Below the pieces are notes generated by a model. The model was given only the letters and a program-made list of their open reading frames with translations. It was not told the DNA's origin and did not search any database. The position numbers and the translations under genes were made by a program. A DNA stretch of 64,000 bases from Modestobacter sp. Leaf380. GTDB taxonomy: Bacteria > Actinomycetota > Actinomycetes > Mycobacteriales > Geodermatophilaceae. Positions within the stretch are counted from its first letter, which is position 1; every line of letters starts with the position of its first letter. Location: contig NZ_LMQC01000001.1 in the NCBI RefSeq assembly GCF_001424485.1, positions 501,755 through 565,754 of the forward strand. Reading direction: 5' to 3'. Positions 8,561 to 18,386 of this stretch are shown piece after piece.

Positions 8561-10419
8561 TCCACGGTGACGGACTTGGCCAGGTTGCGGGGCATGTCGA
8601 CGTCCAGGCCGCGGGTGTCGGCGATCTCGCAGGCCAGCACCTGCAGCGGGATCGTCGTGACGACGGGGGCCAGCAGGGTCGGCGTCCGGGGCACCCGGAT
8701 GACGTGGTCGGCGTAGGGCAGCACGTCGTCGTCGCCCTCCTCGGCGATGACGATGGTGCGCGCCCCGCGGGCCCGGACCTCCTGGATGTTGGACACGACC
8801 TTGCCGTGCAGCGACTCCCGCCCGTGCGGGGACGGCGCGACCACGATGACCGGGGTGCCCTCGCCGATCAGCGCGATCGAGCCGTGCTTGAGCTCGCCGG
8901 CGGCGAAGCCCTCGGCGTGGATGTAGGCCAGCTCCTTGAGCTTGAGCGCACCCTCCAGGGCCACCGGGTACCCGACGTGGCGGCCCAGGAACAGGATCGT
9001 GGACTCGGTGGCCAGCGACCGGCCCAGCGCCCGCACGTCGTCGAGCCCGGCGAGCACCTGGGTGACCTGCTCGGGCAGCTTGCGCAGCTCGGTGACGACC
9101 GCAGCGACCTCGTCCTCGTACTTCAGCCCGCGGACCTGGGCCAGGAACAGCCCGACGAGGTACACGGCCACCACCTGGGTCAGGAAGCCCTTGGTGGAGG
9201 CGACGGCGACCTCGGGTCCGGCCCGGGTGTAGAGCACCGCGTCGGACTCGCGCGGGATGGTCGACCCGTTGGCGTTGCAGATGGCCAGCACCCGCGCCTG
9301 CTGCTCCTTGGCGTGCCGCAGCGCCATCAGGGTGTCCATGGTCTCCCCGGACTGGGAGATGACCACGACCAGCGTGGAGCGGTCCAGCACCGGGTCCCGG
9401 TAGCGGAACTCGCTGGCCAGCTCGACCTCGACCGGGATGCGGGTCCAGTGCTCGATGGCGTACTTGGCGATCATGCCGGCGTGGTAGGCGGTGCCGCAGG
9501 CGATCACGAAGACCTTCGTGATCCCGCGCAGGTCCTCGTCGGAGATCCGCACCTCGTCCAGCACGATCTCCCCGCGGTCGCCCAGGCGACCCAGCAGGGT
9601 GTCGGCGACCGCCTGCGGCTGCTCGGCGATCTCCTTGAGCATGAACCAGTCGTAGCCGCCCTTCTCGGCGGCCTCGGCGTCCCAGTCCACCGAGTAGGCC
9701 AGCGGCTCGACGACCGTGCCGGCGAAGTCGGTGACGGTCACCCCACGGGTGCGGTGCAGCTCGACGACCTGGTCCTGCCCGAGCTCCAGGGCGTTGCGGG
9801 TGTGCCCGATGAACGCGGCGACGTCGGAGCCCAGGAAGTACTCTCCGTCCCCGACGCCGACGACCAGCGGGGAGTTGCGGCGCGAGGCGACGATCGTGTC
9901 GGGCTCGGCGACGTGGCTGGCGACCAGGGTGAAGGCACCCTCCAGCCGGCGGGAGACCACCCGCATCGCCTCGGCGAGGCGGCCTCCACCCTCGGGCAGC
10001 GTCGGGTAGACCGCGGCCAGCAGGTGCGCCACGACCTCGGTGTCGGTCTCGGAGGTGAACTCGACGCCGGTCGCCTCGACCTCGGTGCGCAGCGCGGCGA
10101 AGTTCTCGATGATCCCGTTGTGGATCACCGCGACGGTGCCGTCGGCAGAGGTGTGCGGGTGCGCGTTGCGGTCGGTCGGGCCACCGTGGGTGGCCCAGCG
10201 GGTGTGCCCGATGCCGATCGTCGAGGGCGGGAGCGCCTTCTCGGCCAGCTCCTTCTCCAGGTTCGCGACCTTGCCGGCCTTCTTCGCCGTGGCCAGCGCC
10301 CCGGCGGCCAGGACGGCGACCCCGGCCGAGTCGTACCCGCGGTACTCCAGCCGGCGCAGGCCCTCCAGGACCACGTCCAACGCGTTCTGAGGACCGACGT
10401 ACCCCACGATGCCGCACAT
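8557..10419 (-). CDS. glmS: glutamine-fructose-6-phosphate aminotransferase (isomerising)
   Basis: Makes glucosamine-6-phosphate from fructose-6-phosphate and glutamine, the first step to UDP-GlcNAc. The catalytic Cys2 (MCGIVGYVG) opens the class II amidotransferase domain (about 1-240). Two SIS isomerase domains follow, with [12 protein letters not shown] and SQSGETMDT visible. The C-terminus LAKSVTVE is the conserved sugar-binding tail. The length of 620 residues is normal. The 85-base gap to glmM holds an 8-bp inverted repeat (10459-10466 with 10480-10487) but no glmS ribozyme that I can recognise. Confidence 0.97.
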   Translation of the reverse strand: MCGIVGYVGPQNALDVVLEGLRRLEYRGYDSAGVAVLAAGALATAKKAGKVANLEKELAEKALPPSTIGIGHTRWATHGGPTDRNAHPHTSADGTVAVIHNGIIENFAALRTEVEATGVEFTSETDTEVVAHLLAAVYPTLPEGGGRLAEAMRVVSRRLEGAFTLVASHVAEPDTIVASRRNSPLVVGVGDGEYFLGSDVAAFIGHTRNALELGQDQVVELHRTRGVTVTDFAGTVVEPLAYSVDWDAEAAEKGGYDWFMLKEIAEQPQAVADTLLGRLGDRGEIVLDEVRISDEDLRGITKVFVIACGTAYHAGMIAKYAIEHWTRIPVEVELASEFRYRDPVLDRSTLVVVISQSGETMDTLMALRHAKEQQARVLAICNANGSTIPRESDAVLYTRAGPEVAVASTKGFLTQVVAVYLVGLFLAQVRGLKYEDEVAAVVTELRKLPEQVTQVLAGLDDVRALGRSLATESTILFLGRHVGYPVALEGALKLKELAYIHAEGFAAGELKHGSIALIGEGTPVIVVAPSPHGRESLHGKVVSNIQEVRARGARTIVIAEEGDDDVLPYADHVIRVPRTPTLLAPVVTTIPLQVLACEIADTRGLDVDMPRNLAKSVTVE

Positions 10420-10504
10420 TCCAGCCAGGGTACCGGTGCCCGCCCGGACGCCGGCCCCGCTGCAGGACCCCGCGGCGAGCCTGCAGCCCGTACGGGTGAC
10501 GCCC

Positions 10505-11857
10505 TCAGACGGCCGCGACGACCTCGGCGAGCCGCTGGGCGACGGCGTCGGCCTGCTCCTGGGTGGGGGCCTCGACCATCACCCGGACCAGCTGCTCGGT
10601 GCCCGAGGGACGCAGCAGCACCCGGCCGCTGTCCCCGAGCTCGGCCTCGACGTCGTTGACCGCCCGGGCGACGTCGTCGCTCTCCACGACGGCGAGCCGG
10701 TCGCTGACGGGCACGTTGACCAGGACCTGCGGCAGCTTCTGCACCACCGACGCCAGCTCGGCCAGCGACTGGCCGGTGGCCGACATCCGGGACAACAGGG
10801 CCAGTCCGGTGAGCAGGCCGTCCCCGGTGGTCGCCCAGTCCAGGAAGACCAGGTGGCCCGACTGCTCGCCACCCAGCGAGAGCCCGCGGGAGCGCAGCGC
10901 CTCGAGCACGTAGCGGTCCCCGACGGCGGTGGTGGCCACGGTGATGCCGGCGTCGCGCATCGTGTGGTGGAAGCCCAGGTTGCTCATCACCGTGGCGACG
11001 ACGGTGTCGTCCACCAGGTTGCCGCTCTCGTGCAGCGCCAGGGCGCAGATAGCCAGGATCTCGTCGCCATCGACCAGGTCGCCCCGGGCGGTGACGGCCA
11101 GGCAGCGGTCGGCGTCGCCGTCGTGGGCGATGCCGATGTCGGCCCCGGTCCGGGCGACGGCGGCCTGCAGCGGTCCCAGGTGGGTGGAGCCGATGCCCTC
11201 GTTGATGTTCCACCCGTCGGGCTCGCCGCCGATCACGTGCACGGTGGCACCGGCCCGGCGGTAGACCTCCGGGGCGCAGCGCGAGGCTGCCCCGTGCGCG
11301 CAGTCCACGACGACGCGCAGCCCGGACAGCGGCTGCCGCAGCGCCGACAGCACGTGGTCGGTGTAGTCCTCGGCGGCGTTCGGCAGGTCCCGGACCCGGC
11401 CGACCCCGCCACCGGTGGGCCGGTGGTCGGGGGCGTCGGCAGGGGTCAGGTGGCCGGCGATGCGCCGTTCGATGGCCGCCTCGACCGCGTCGGGCAGCTT
11501 GTGCCCGCCGCGGGAGAACAGCTTGATGCCGTTGTCGGGCATCGGGTTGTGACTGGCGGAGATCATCACGCCCAGGTCGGCGCCGGTCCGACCGGTGAGG
11601 AACGCGACGGCCGGGGTGGGGACGACGCCCACCCGCAGCACCTCGGCACCGGCGCTGGTGAGGCCCGCGACGACCGCGGCCTCCAGCATCTCCCCGCTCG
11701 CGCGGGGGTCGCGGCCGACGACCGCGACGGGACGCGAGGTCCCGTCGCGGTCGGCGAGCACGCTGGCGGCAGCACGTGCCACCGAGAGGGCCAACTCCGG
11801 CGTGAGGTCGGCGTTGGCCCGACCCCGGACGCCGTCGGTCCCGAAGAGGCGACCCAC
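10505..11857 (-). CDS. glmM: phosphoglucosamine mutase
   Basis: Converts glucosamine-6-phosphate to glucosamine-1-phosphate. [15 protein letters not shown] at the N-terminus, the phosphoserine loop [15 protein letters not shown] near residue 100, the metal loop HDGDADRC and the C-terminal [14 protein letters not shown] are all present. The protein has 450 residues. It follows rpsI after 11 bases and precedes glmS, the usual actinobacterial order, so cell-wall precursor supply is tied to ribosomal protein expression. Confidence 0.97.
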   Translation of the reverse strand: MGRLFGTDGVRGRANADLTPELALSVARAAASVLADRDGTSRPVAVVGRDPRASGEMLEAAVVAGLTSAGAEVLRVGVVPTPAVAFLTGRTGADLGVMISASHNPMPDNGIKLFSRGGHKLPDAVEAAIERRIAGHLTPADAPDHRPTGGGVGRVRDLPNAAEDYTDHVLSALRQPLSGLRVVVDCAHGAASRCAPEVYRRAGATVHVIGGEPDGWNINEGIGSTHLGPLQAAVARTGADIGIAHDGDADRCLAVTARGDLVDGDEILAICALALHESGNLVDDTVVATVMSNLGFHHTMRDAGITVATTAVGDRYVLEALRSRGLSLGGEQSGHLVFLDWATTGDGLLTGLALLSRMSATGQSLAELASVVQKLPQVLVNVPVSDRLAVVESDDVARAVNDVEAELGDSGRVLLRPSGTEQLVRVMVEAPTQEQADAVAQRLAEVVAAV

Positions 11858-11868
11858 GGACTACCCGG

Positions 11869-12300
11869 TCAGCGCTTGGAGTACTGGGGCGCCTTGCGCG
11901 CCTTCTTCAGGCCGTACTTCTTGCGCTCGATGACCCGGGGGTCACGAGTCAGGAAGCCGGCCTTCTTGAGGGCCGGACGGTCCTCGGGCTCGACCTCGAT
12001 GAGCGCGCGGGCGATCGCCAGGCGCAGCGCGCCGGCCTGCCCGGAGACGCCGCCGCCGTTGAGCAGCGCGACGACGTCGTACTGCTCGCCCTTCTCCAGG
12101 ATGGTGAAGGGCTCACGGATGAGCTGCTGGTGGACCTTGTTCGGGAAGTACTCCTCGATGGTCCGGCCGTTGAGCTTGAACTGGCCGGTGCCGGGGAGGA
12201 GCCGGACCCGGACGATGGCCTCCTTGCGGCGGCCCACCGTCTGGATCGGGCGGCCGTCGGCGTCGGTCACGGTCTGGGGCGCCGTCATCGGGGTGGTCAC
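11869..12300 (-). CDS. rpsI: 30S ribosomal protein S9
   Basis: Small-subunit protein of the 30S head whose C-terminal tail reaches the P-site tRNA. The core begins at [18 protein letters not shown] and ends in the conserved [17 protein letters not shown] tail. It is 143 residues, including a non-conserved N-terminal extension of about 18 residues. The GTG start overlaps the rplM stop (GTGA). An internal ATG at residue 5 (MTAPQ) is a possible alternative. Confidence 0.97.
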   Translation of the reverse strand: MTTPMTAPQTVTDADGRPIQTVGRRKEAIVRVRLLPGTGQFKLNGRTIEEYFPNKVHQQLIREPFTILEKGEQYDVVALLNGGGVSGQAGALRLAIARALIEVEPEDRPALKKAGFLTRDPRVIERKKYGLKKARKAPQYSKR

Positions 12301-12740
12301 TGGGACACCTGCTTGATCTCGTAGGTCTGGGGCAGCTGGGCCTGGTGCGGGTGCTCGGGCCCGGCGTAGACCTTGAGCTTGGAGAGCATCTGCCGGCCCA
12401 GCGTGTTGTGCGGCAGCATCCCCTTGACGGCGCGCTCGATCACGCGGTCGGGGCGGGTCTTCAGCTCGTCGCCGACGTTGATCGCCCGCAGACCACCCGG
12501 GTAGCCCGAGTGGCGGTAGGCGATCTTGGCGTCGCGCTTGGAGCCGGTCAGCGCCACCTTGCCCGCGTTGATGACGACGACGAAGTCGCCGGTGTCCACG
12601 TGCAGGGCGTACTGCGGCTTGTGCTTGCCGCGCAGGAGCTGCGCGGTCTGGCTGGCCAGTCGACCGAGCACCACGTCGGTGGCGTCGATGACGTGCCAGG
12701 CCCGGGTGATGTCACCGGGCTTGGGGCTGTATGTGCGCAC
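12297..12740 (-). CDS. rplM: 50S ribosomal protein L13
   Basis: Early-assembly protein of the large subunit. [32 protein letters not shown] and [12 protein letters not shown] are the family signatures. The GTG start at 12740 begins [11 protein letters not shown], as in other actinobacterial L13 proteins (147 residues). The 131 bases upstream (to 12871) must hold its promoter or leader; I see no convincing -35/-10 pair there. Confidence 0.97.
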   Translation of the reverse strand: MRTYSPKPGDITRAWHVIDATDVVLGRLASQTAQLLRGKHKPQYALHVDTGDFVVVINAGKVALTGSKRDAKIAYRHSGYPGGLRAINVGDELKTRPDRVIERAVKGMLPHNTLGRQMLSKLKVYAGPEHPHQAQLPQTYEIKQVSQ

Positions 12741-12871
12741 GGGGGCCCACTTCCTCGTCGTCGGGTGGCTGGTGGATCGCCTCACCGAGCACGGGAGACC
12801 GATCAACAGCGCGCGTGCACCAGCCGGCAGCGCGCGCCAACGGAGAACAGTACCAGCCCCGCCCCGGCGGC

Positions 12872-14101
12872 TCAGCCGTCGATGAGGTCGCGCTGGCGCG
12901 GGAGCAGGTCGTCCATCTGGGCCGTGTCGTCGATGGCGTCCAGCCCGGTGACGTCGACGCTGGCCAGGTAGGACCCGTACCCGACGTAGCAGCGCTGGTA
13001 GAAGCTGCCGCCGCCACCGTCGAAGGCGAAGCACGGGGCCTCCGGCAGCGCCGGCAGGACGAAGGGCGCCCCGCCGAAGGCGGTGGCCTCCAGCTGGGCG
13101 AAGCCCAGGTAGGCGGCGTTGGACTGCGCGGAGCTGGGGAAGGCGTACAGCGCCACCGCGAAGTCCAGCCCCAGCCCCTCGTCGGTGGACTGCTTGGCGA
13201 AGAAGCCGCTGAGCCCGTTGGTGGTCAGCAGCTCGCGCTCCACGACCGGGTCGATGGCCAGCCGCAGGTAGCCCTCCAGGTCGTAGGTGCCGGTGAACCG
13301 GTTGAGGTCACCGGGAGGGTCCAGCGCGAAGGCGGCCAGGCCCAGGTGGTCGTTGGGCAGGTCGGGCACCTGCGCCTGCGGGGTCGGGGTGAAGGTGGCC
13401 AGCAGGGCCAGCTGGTCGGTGAGCTGGCGGGTGATCAGGTCCGGCCCGCCGCCGGCCGGGGCGTCCAGGTAGGCGTAGGCCAGCAGGCGACCGGTGGGCA
13501 CCCAGGCCTGGATCGTGTCCACGGAGCCACCCGCGGAGTCCGACCCGCCGGTGGTCTGCGCGGCGGTGACGCCGAGGCCGGTCAGCTCGACGGGCTGGTG
13601 GTCCCCGGCCTCGAAGTCCAACGCGATCTCGTTGAGGGCGGTGGCCGCAGCGACCGCCGAGTCCGGGTCCGACACCTCGGCGACCAGGGTCAGCGTCCCG
13701 TTGTTCGCCGCGTCCTGGGCGCAGTTGCCCCAGCCGGCCACGAAGCCCCACCGGTCCAGCTCCTGCTCGACCCGGCCGTCCCCGAAGTAGAGGGAGTCGA
13801 CGCTGCGCGCGGTCCCGAAGGGCCCGCTGGGGAAGCAGGAGTCGGTGCGGTCCGGGCTGGTGCTGGCCGCCAGCGACGTCACCGAGGCCAGCCGGCGGGC
13901 CTCGGCACCGGTGCCCGGCCCGACCTCGGGGGCCGGGGTGACCTGCCCGGACGGGGCGGCCGTGGTGCTGGGGGCGGCGGTGTCCGAGGGCGGCGCACTG
14001 GTCGGGACGGCGCTGGCCGTGCCCTCGACGGTGGACGAGCAACCGGCCAGCAGCGTCACGGCCGCGACGGCGGCGGTCGCCAGGACCCCCCGCGTGCGCA
14101 C
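12872..14101 (-). CDS. secreted lipoprotein of unknown function
   Basis: A 409-residue protein with a type II signal peptide: positively charged start, hydrophobic stretch and lipobox LLAGC with the lipidated cysteine at residue 21. A Ser/Thr/Pro/Ala-rich linker (about 25-65) leads to an extracellular region. It contains cysteine pairs (for example in SCFPSG, GNCAQD, PCFAFD and QRCYVG) that could form disulfides. Both halves of that region contain a stretch ending in a GFxxGW- or GFF-like motif and an A/L-rich helix, so a duplication is possible. It starts two bases after the carbonic anhydrase stop, so the two are probably co-translated. Mycobacterial-type lipoproteins of similar layout exist, but I cannot name a family with confidence. 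Confidence 0.78.
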   Translation of the reverse strand: MRTRGVLATAAVAAVTLLAGCSSTVEGTASAVPTSAPPSDTAAPSTTAAPSGQVTPAPEVGPGTGAEARRLASVTSLAASTSPDRTDSCFPSGPFGTARSVDSLYFGDGRVEQELDRWGFVAGWGNCAQDAANNGTLTLVAEVSDPDSAVAAATALNEIALDFEAGDHQPVELTGLGVTAAQTTGGSDSAGGSVDTIQAWVPTGRLLAYAYLDAPAGGGPDLITRQLTDQLALLATFTPTPQAQVPDLPNDHLGLAAFALDPPGDLNRFTGTYDLEGYLRLAIDPVVERELLTTNGLSGFFAKQSTDEGLGLDFAVALYAFPSSAQSNAAYLGFAQLEATAFGGAPFVLPALPEAPCFAFDGGGGSFYQRCYVGYGSYLASVDVTGLDAIDDTAQMDDLLPRQRDLIDG

Positions 14102-14103
14102 GG

Positions 14104-14589
14104 TCAGACCACCTCGCGCAGCGCGCCGGTGGTCACGTCGTAGACCGTGCCGCGGACCTCGTGCGAGAGCAGGTAGGGCGTGGCCCGCAGCAGCCGCAGG
14201 GACTCCCGGACGTCGTCGTCGACGTCGGTGAAGGTGCGGCCCACCCACGGCGGCCGGTGTCCGGTCGCGGCCTCCACCAGGTCGGCCAGCCCGGCGTCGT
14301 CGGTCTTCTGCATCCCGCAGTCGGTGTGGTGCACCAGCACCGTCTCGCGGGTGCCCAGCAGGTGCTGGGAGATGGTCAGGGACCGCAGCGTGTCCTCGGT
14401 GACGACGCCACCGGCGTTGCGGATGACGTGGGCGTCCCCGACCTCCAGGCCCAGCAGCGGGAACAGCGGCATCCGGGAGTCCATGCACGCCACCACGGCG
14501 ACGTGCCGGGCCGGGCGCACCGGCCGGGACCCGGGGAACTGCGCCACCCAGGCGGCGTTGGCGTCGAGGATGCGGTCGATCTCGGTCAC
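14104..14589 (-). CDS. beta-class carbonic anhydrase
   Basis: Interconverts CO2 and bicarbonate. The zinc ligands are Cys35 with the Asp-Arg dyad (CMDSR, 35-39) and His88/Cys91 in HHTDCGM. VIRNAGGVVTEDTLRSL is also conserved. At 161 residues it matches the short actinobacterial type (M. tuberculosis Rv1284-like). The lipoprotein gene follows after two bases. The start at 14589 lies only 81 bases from the divergent moeA start, so the two share a short promoter region. Confidence 0.9.
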   Translation of the reverse strand: MTEIDRILDANAAWVAQFPGSRPVRPARHVAVVACMDSRMPLFPLLGLEVGDAHVIRNAGGVVTEDTLRSLTISQHLLGTRETVLVHHTDCGMQKTDDAGLADLVEAATGHRPPWVGRTFTDVDDDVRESLRLLRATPYLLSHEVRGTVYDVTTGALREVV

Positions 14590-14670
14590 CGGGGCAACCT
14601 ATCGACCCCCGGGCCCCCCGTCACGACGGCCACCGGGCCGCCCGGGCCGCCCGCGGGTGAGGATGGTCCG

Positions 14671-15876
14671 GTGCGCACGGTCGAGGAACACCAGCAGGTC
14701 GTCGCCGCGCTGCTCCGGCAGCCCGGCACCGAGGAGGTGCCGCTGGCCCACGCCGCCGGCCGGGTGCTGGCCGAGGACGTGACCGCCGCCGTCGGGCTGC
14801 CCGTCTTCACCAACTCCGCGATGGACGGGTACGCCGCCCGCTGGGCGGACGTCGCGACCGCCTCCGACGACGCCCCGGTCCACCTGCCGGTCGCCGCCGA
14901 CCTGCCCGCCGGTCGCACCGACGTGCCCGACCTGGCGCCCGGCACCGTGCACCGCATCATGACCGGCGCACCGATGCCCCCGGGCGCCGACGTCGTCGTC
15001 CCGGTCGAGCGCACCGACGGCGCCACCGACACCGTCAGGATCAGCAGCGCCCCGGCCCGCGACACCCACGTCCGGCACGCCGGGGAGGACATCGCCCGGG
15101 GCGAGGTCGCGCTGTCGGCCGGCGTCGTGCTCGGGTCCTCCCAGCTGGGTCTGGCCGCCTCGGTGGGCCGCTCGACCGTCGTGGTCCGCCGGCGTCCCCG
15201 CGTGCTGGTCCTCTCGACCGGGACCGAGCTGGTCGCCCCGGGCGAGCCGCTGGCGCCGGGGCAGATCTACGAGTCCAACTCGCTGCTGCTGGCCACCGCC
15301 GTCGAGGCCGCCGGCGGCGAGGCCCGCACACTGCACTTCGTCCCCGACGACGTCGACCAGTTCCTGTCCACCGTGCGGGCGGAGCTGGCCACCGCCGACC
15401 TGCTGGTCACCAGCGGCGGGGTCAGCATGGGCGCCTACGAGGTGGTGAAGGACGCCTTCGGGGCGCTGGGCACCGTCGAGTTCGTCAAGGTCGCCATGCA
15501 GCCCGGCGGCCCGCAGGGCTGCGGCACCGTGGACGGCGTCCCGGTGGTCACCCTGCCCGGCAACCCGGTGAGCTCCTTCGTGTCCTTCGAGGTCTTCGTG
15601 CGGCCCGCCCTCCGCGCCGCGATGGGCATCACCCACCCCCAGCGGCTGCGCACCACCGCCCGGCTCGTCGGCCCCCTGGTCTCCCCCGCCGCCCGCCGCC
15701 AGTACCTGCGGGGCTGGTTCGACGCCGGCGAGGTGTCCCAGGTCGGCGGGCCCGGCTCGCACCTGGTCGCGCACCTGGCGCGCGCGAACTGCCTCGTCGT
15801 CGTCCCCGAGGACGTCACCGAGCTGCCGACCGGCAGCGAGGTCGAGGTCGTCCTGATCGAAGGAGCCCTGCAGTGA
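14671..15876 (+). CDS. moeA: molybdopterin molybdenumtransferase MoeA
   Basis: Inserts molybdate into adenylylated molybdopterin, the step after Mog. The 401-residue protein shows VFTNSAMDGYA, the MTGAPMPPGADVVVPVE stretch, STGTELVAPGEPL, TSGGVSMG and LPGNPVSSFVSFE, all MoeA signatures. The GTG start at 14671 gives VRTVEEHQ, the usual N-terminal helix; in-frame sequence further upstream reads through the carbonic anhydrase gene and is not conserved. The stop overlaps the moaC start (GTGA). Confidence 0.94.
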   Translation: MRTVEEHQQVVAALLRQPGTEEVPLAHAAGRVLAEDVTAAVGLPVFTNSAMDGYAARWADVATASDDAPVHLPVAADLPAGRTDVPDLAPGTVHRIMTGAPMPPGADVVVPVERTDGATDTVRISSAPARDTHVRHAGEDIARGEVALSAGVVLGSSQLGLAASVGRSTVVVRRRPRVLVLSTGTELVAPGEPLAPGQIYESNSLLLATAVEAAGGEARTLHFVPDDVDQFLSTVRAELATADLLVTSGGVSMGAYEVVKDAFGALGTVEFVKVAMQPGGPQGCGTVDGVPVVTLPGNPVSSFVSFEVFVRPALRAAMGITHPQRLRTTARLVGPLVSPAARRQYLRGWFDAGEVSQVGGPGSHLVAHLARANCLVVVPEDVTELPTGSEVEVVLIEGALQ

Positions 15877-16343
15877 GCACCGGATTCACCCACCTCGACG
15901 CCGCCGGCGCCGCCCGGATGGTCGACGTCACCGGCAAGGAGGTCACCGCCCGGGTGGCGACGGCGGCCGGCCGGGTGCTGGTCAGCCCCGAGGTCGTCGC
16001 GCTGCTGCGCGGGGAGGGCGTGCCCAAGGGCGACGCGATCGCCGTCGCCCGGATCGCCGGCATCGCCGGGGCCAAGCGGACCCCCGACCTCATCCCGCTG
16101 TGCCACCCGGTCGCCCTGCACGGGGTCACCGTGGACCTCGAGGTCACCGACGAGGCCGTGGAGATCACCGTCACCGCCCGCACCGCGGACCGCACCGGGA
16201 TCGAGATGGAGGCCCTCACCTCGGTCGCCGTCACCGGGTTGACGGTCATCGACATGGTCAAGGCCGTCGACCCGCGCGCGGTCATCACCGACGTCCGGCT
16301 GCTCGCGAAGTCCGGCGGCAAGAAGGGCGACTGGACCCGATGA
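15873..16343 (+). CDS. moaC: cyclic pyranopterin monophosphate synthase MoaC
   Basis: Second step of molybdenum cofactor synthesis, making cPMP from the MoaA product. LIPLCHPVALHG carries the catalytic histidine, and the conserved block RTGIEMEALTSVAVTGLTVI follows. The length is 156 residues. The GTG start has an AGGAG site nine bases upstream and overlaps the moeA stop (GTGA). MoaA, which supplies its substrate, is not encoded in this window. Confidence 0.96.
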   Translation: MSTGFTHLDAAGAARMVDVTGKEVTARVATAAGRVLVSPEVVALLRGEGVPKGDAIAVARIAGIAGAKRTPDLIPLCHPVALHGVTVDLEVTDEAVEITVTARTADRTGIEMEALTSVAVTGLTVIDMVKAVDPRAVITDVRLLAKSGGKKGDWTR

Positions 16344-16828
16344 CCCTCCCCACCGGCGCCCGCGCCGTCGTCGTCACCGCCTCCAACCGGGCCTCGGCCG
16401 GGGTCTACGAGGACCGCTCCGGCCAGGCGCTGGCCGCCGGGCTCCGCGAGCTCGGCTTCGCCGTCGAGGGCCCGCACGTCCGCCCCGACGACGTCGAGGC
16501 CCTCGCCGCGGTGCTGCGCGAGGCCGTGGCCTCCGGCGCCGACGTCGTCCTCACCACCGGCGGGACCGGGCTCACCCCCACCGACGTCACCCCCGAGGCG
16601 ACCCGGCTGGTGATCGAGCGGGAGGCACCGGGCATCGCCGACGCCGTCCGCCGGTACGGGCAGCCCGCCGTGCCCACCGCCGTCCTGTCCCGTGGGCTCG
16701 CCGGCACCGCCGGGCGCACCCTGGTGGTCAACCTCCCCGGGTCCACCGGCGGGGTCCGCGACGGGCTCGCGGTGCTCGGGCCGCTGCTGCCCCACGTGGT
16801 GAGCCAGCTCCGCGGCGGCGATCACTGA
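16340..16828 (+). CDS. mog: molybdopterin adenylyltransferase (MogA/MoaB)
   Basis: Adenylates molybdopterin for MoeA. The MoCF-fold motifs TTGGTGLTPTDVTPEAT and LPGSTGGVRDGL are visible, and the 162-residue size fits the stand-alone enzyme. The ATG start overlaps the moaC stop as ATGA. The gene converges on fdhD, with which it overlaps by seven bases at the 3' ends. MogA and MoaB are hard to tell apart by sequence alone. Confidence 0.9.
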   Translation: MTLPTGARAVVVTASNRASAGVYEDRSGQALAAGLRELGFAVEGPHVRPDDVEALAAVLREAVASGADVVLTTGGTGLTPTDVTPEATRLVIEREAPGIADAVRRYGQPAVPTAVLSRGLAGTAGRTLVVNLPGSTGGVRDGLAVLGPLLPHVVSQLRGGDH

Positions 16829-17673
16829 GCCGGGAGCACCAACCGGCGGGTGTGGCTGTAGACGTTGCACCCGTCGCCGCGGAGGAAGCCGATCAGCGTG
16901 ATGCCGGTGGACTCCGCCAGCTCCACGGCCAGCGAGCTCGGCGCCGACACCGCCGCCAGCACCGGGACGCCGGCCATCGCGGCCTTCTGGGTCAACTCGA
17001 AGCTGGAGCGCCCGCTGACCATGAGCACGTGCCCGGCCAGCGGCAGCCGCCCGGCACGCACCGCGTCCCCGACCACCTTGTCCACCGCATTGTGCCGGCC
17101 GACGTCCTCCCGCAGGGCCACCAGCTCGCCCTCGGCGGTGAACAGGCCCGCGGCGTGCAGCCCACCGGTCCGGTCGAACACGGCCTGAGCCGCACGCAGC
17201 CGGTCCGGCAGCGCCAGCAGCGTCGCCAGCGTCAACCGGGTCTCGTCCCCGGGGACGTCGAAGACCGTCTTGGTGCGGATCGCGTCGATGCTGGCCTTGC
17301 CGCAGACCCCGCACGAACTGGTCGTGTAGAAGTTCCGGTCCAGCGCCGTGTCCGGGGCCTCGACACCGGGCGCCAGGTCGACGTCGACCACGTTGTAGGT
17401 GTTGCGGCCGCTGTCGTCGACCGAGTCGCAGTAGCGCAGCGAGGAGACGTCGTCCAGGGACCGGATGACGCCCTCGGTGGCCAGGAACCCGTGCACCAGG
17501 TCGAAGTCGTCGCCGGGGGTCCGCATGGTGACCGCGAGCGGCGTCCCGTCCAGCCGGATCTCCAGCGGCTCCTCGCTCGCCACGGTGTCCGGGCGGGTGA
17601 CGTGCTGGTCGCCCCGGATGCGCAGCACCGGTGTCCGGCTGGTGACTCGTCCCACGCGGACGACCGTACCCAC
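16822..17673 (-). CDS. fdhD: sulfurtransferase FdhD for formate dehydrogenase maturation
   Basis: FdhD passes sulfur from a cysteine desulfurase to the molybdenum (bis-MGD) cofactor of formate dehydrogenase. The catalytic pair is in SSCGVCGK, and FLATEGVI, REDVGRHNAVDKVVG and SGRSSFELTQKAAMAG are typical. The length is 283 residues from the GTG at 17673; a nearer GTG (VGRVTSR) is possible. No formate dehydrogenase gene is in the window. The 24-base gap to the divergent mobA start means the two promoters overlap. Confidence 0.94.
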   Translation of the reverse strand: MGTVVRVGRVTSRTPVLRIRGDQHVTRPDTVASEEPLEIRLDGTPLAVTMRTPGDDFDLVHGFLATEGVIRSLDDVSSLRYCDSVDDSGRNTYNVVDVDLAPGVEAPDTALDRNFYTTSSCGVCGKASIDAIRTKTVFDVPGDETRLTLATLLALPDRLRAAQAVFDRTGGLHAAGLFTAEGELVALREDVGRHNAVDKVVGDAVRAGRLPLAGHVLMVSGRSSFELTQKAAMAGVPVLAAVSAPSSLAVELAESTGITLIGFLRGDGCNVYSHTRRLVLPAQ

Positions 17674-17697
17674 CGTCGGCCACCTAGCGTCTGCCCC

Positions 17698-18312
17698 GTG
17701 GACGAGCAGGCACCGGACGACGACCGGGCGGGGCGGCTGCCCGCCTACGCCGCCCTCGTGCTGGCCGGTGGCCGCGCGGCCCGGCTGGGCGGGCAGCCCA
17801 AGCCCCAGCTGCAGGTCGGTGGGCGGTCGATGCTCGAGGCGGTCCTCGCCGCCGTGGCCGACGCCGACGAGCGGGTCGTCGTGGGCCCGCCCCAGCCCGT
17901 GCCGACGGGGGTGACCGTGGTGCGGGAGCAGCCCCCCGGCGGCGGGCCGGTACCCGCGATGCGCGCGGGTCTGGCCGCCGTCACCACCGAGGTGGTCGCC
18001 GTCCTCGCGGCGGACCTGCCGTTCCTCACCGCCGAGGTGGTCAGGGCCCTGCGCGAGCGGCTCACCGGAGACGGCGTCCTGGTCGTCGACGCCACCGGCC
18101 GGGACCAGTTCCTGCTGGGGGTCTGGCGCACCGCCGCCCTGCGCGCAGCCGTCGCCGACGTCCCCGGCCCCACCTCGGTACGGGCCGTGCTGTCCCCGCT
18201 CGCCGTCCGCCGGTACCGGCCCGACCTGGTGCCGGGCACCCCGCCGCCCTGGACCGACTGCGACACCCCGGCCGAGCTGGGCCGCGCCCGGGCCGCAGCA
18301 CCGCCCGCCTGA
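17698..18312 (+). CDS. mobA: MobA-like molybdenum cofactor guanylyltransferase
   Basis: A 204-residue nucleotidyltransferase of the MobA fold, expected to attach GMP to molybdopterin. The N-terminal nucleotide loop is LAGGRAARLGGQPKPQL (about 22-38), followed by REQPPGGGPVPAMRAGL and the metal-binding AADLPFL. The usual Asp-Lys of the loop reads Pro-Lys here. It lies between fdhD and a putative oxidoreductase, consistent with bis-MGD formation for a formate dehydrogenase. Another NTP-transferase activity is possible. Confidence 0.75.
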   Translation: MDEQAPDDDRAGRLPAYAALVLAGGRAARLGGQPKPQLQVGGRSMLEAVLAAVADADERVVVGPPQPVPTGVTVVREQPPGGGPVPAMRAGLAAVTTEVVAVLAADLPFLTAEVVRALRERLTGDGVLVVDATGRDQFLLGVWRTAALRAAVADVPGPTSVRAVLSPLAVRRYRPDLVPGTPPPWTDCDTPAELGRARAAAPPA

Positions 18313-18386
18313 GCCCCGGCACCCGCCGACGAGCGGTGTGACGCCGGGCGCTGACTGCCCGACCGCCCCCGGGGTACGTGTCCCCC

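Noticed and set aside
8186-10417. One giant protein joining acpS to a frame across glmS
   Set aside because: The upstream part is the shadow of glmS in another frame; AcpS homology begins at the GTG at 8560.
10420-10504. glmS ribozyme or riboswitch before glmS
   Set aside because: Only 85 bases with one short inverted repeat; no glmS ribozyme core is recognisable and actinobacteria are not known to use it here.
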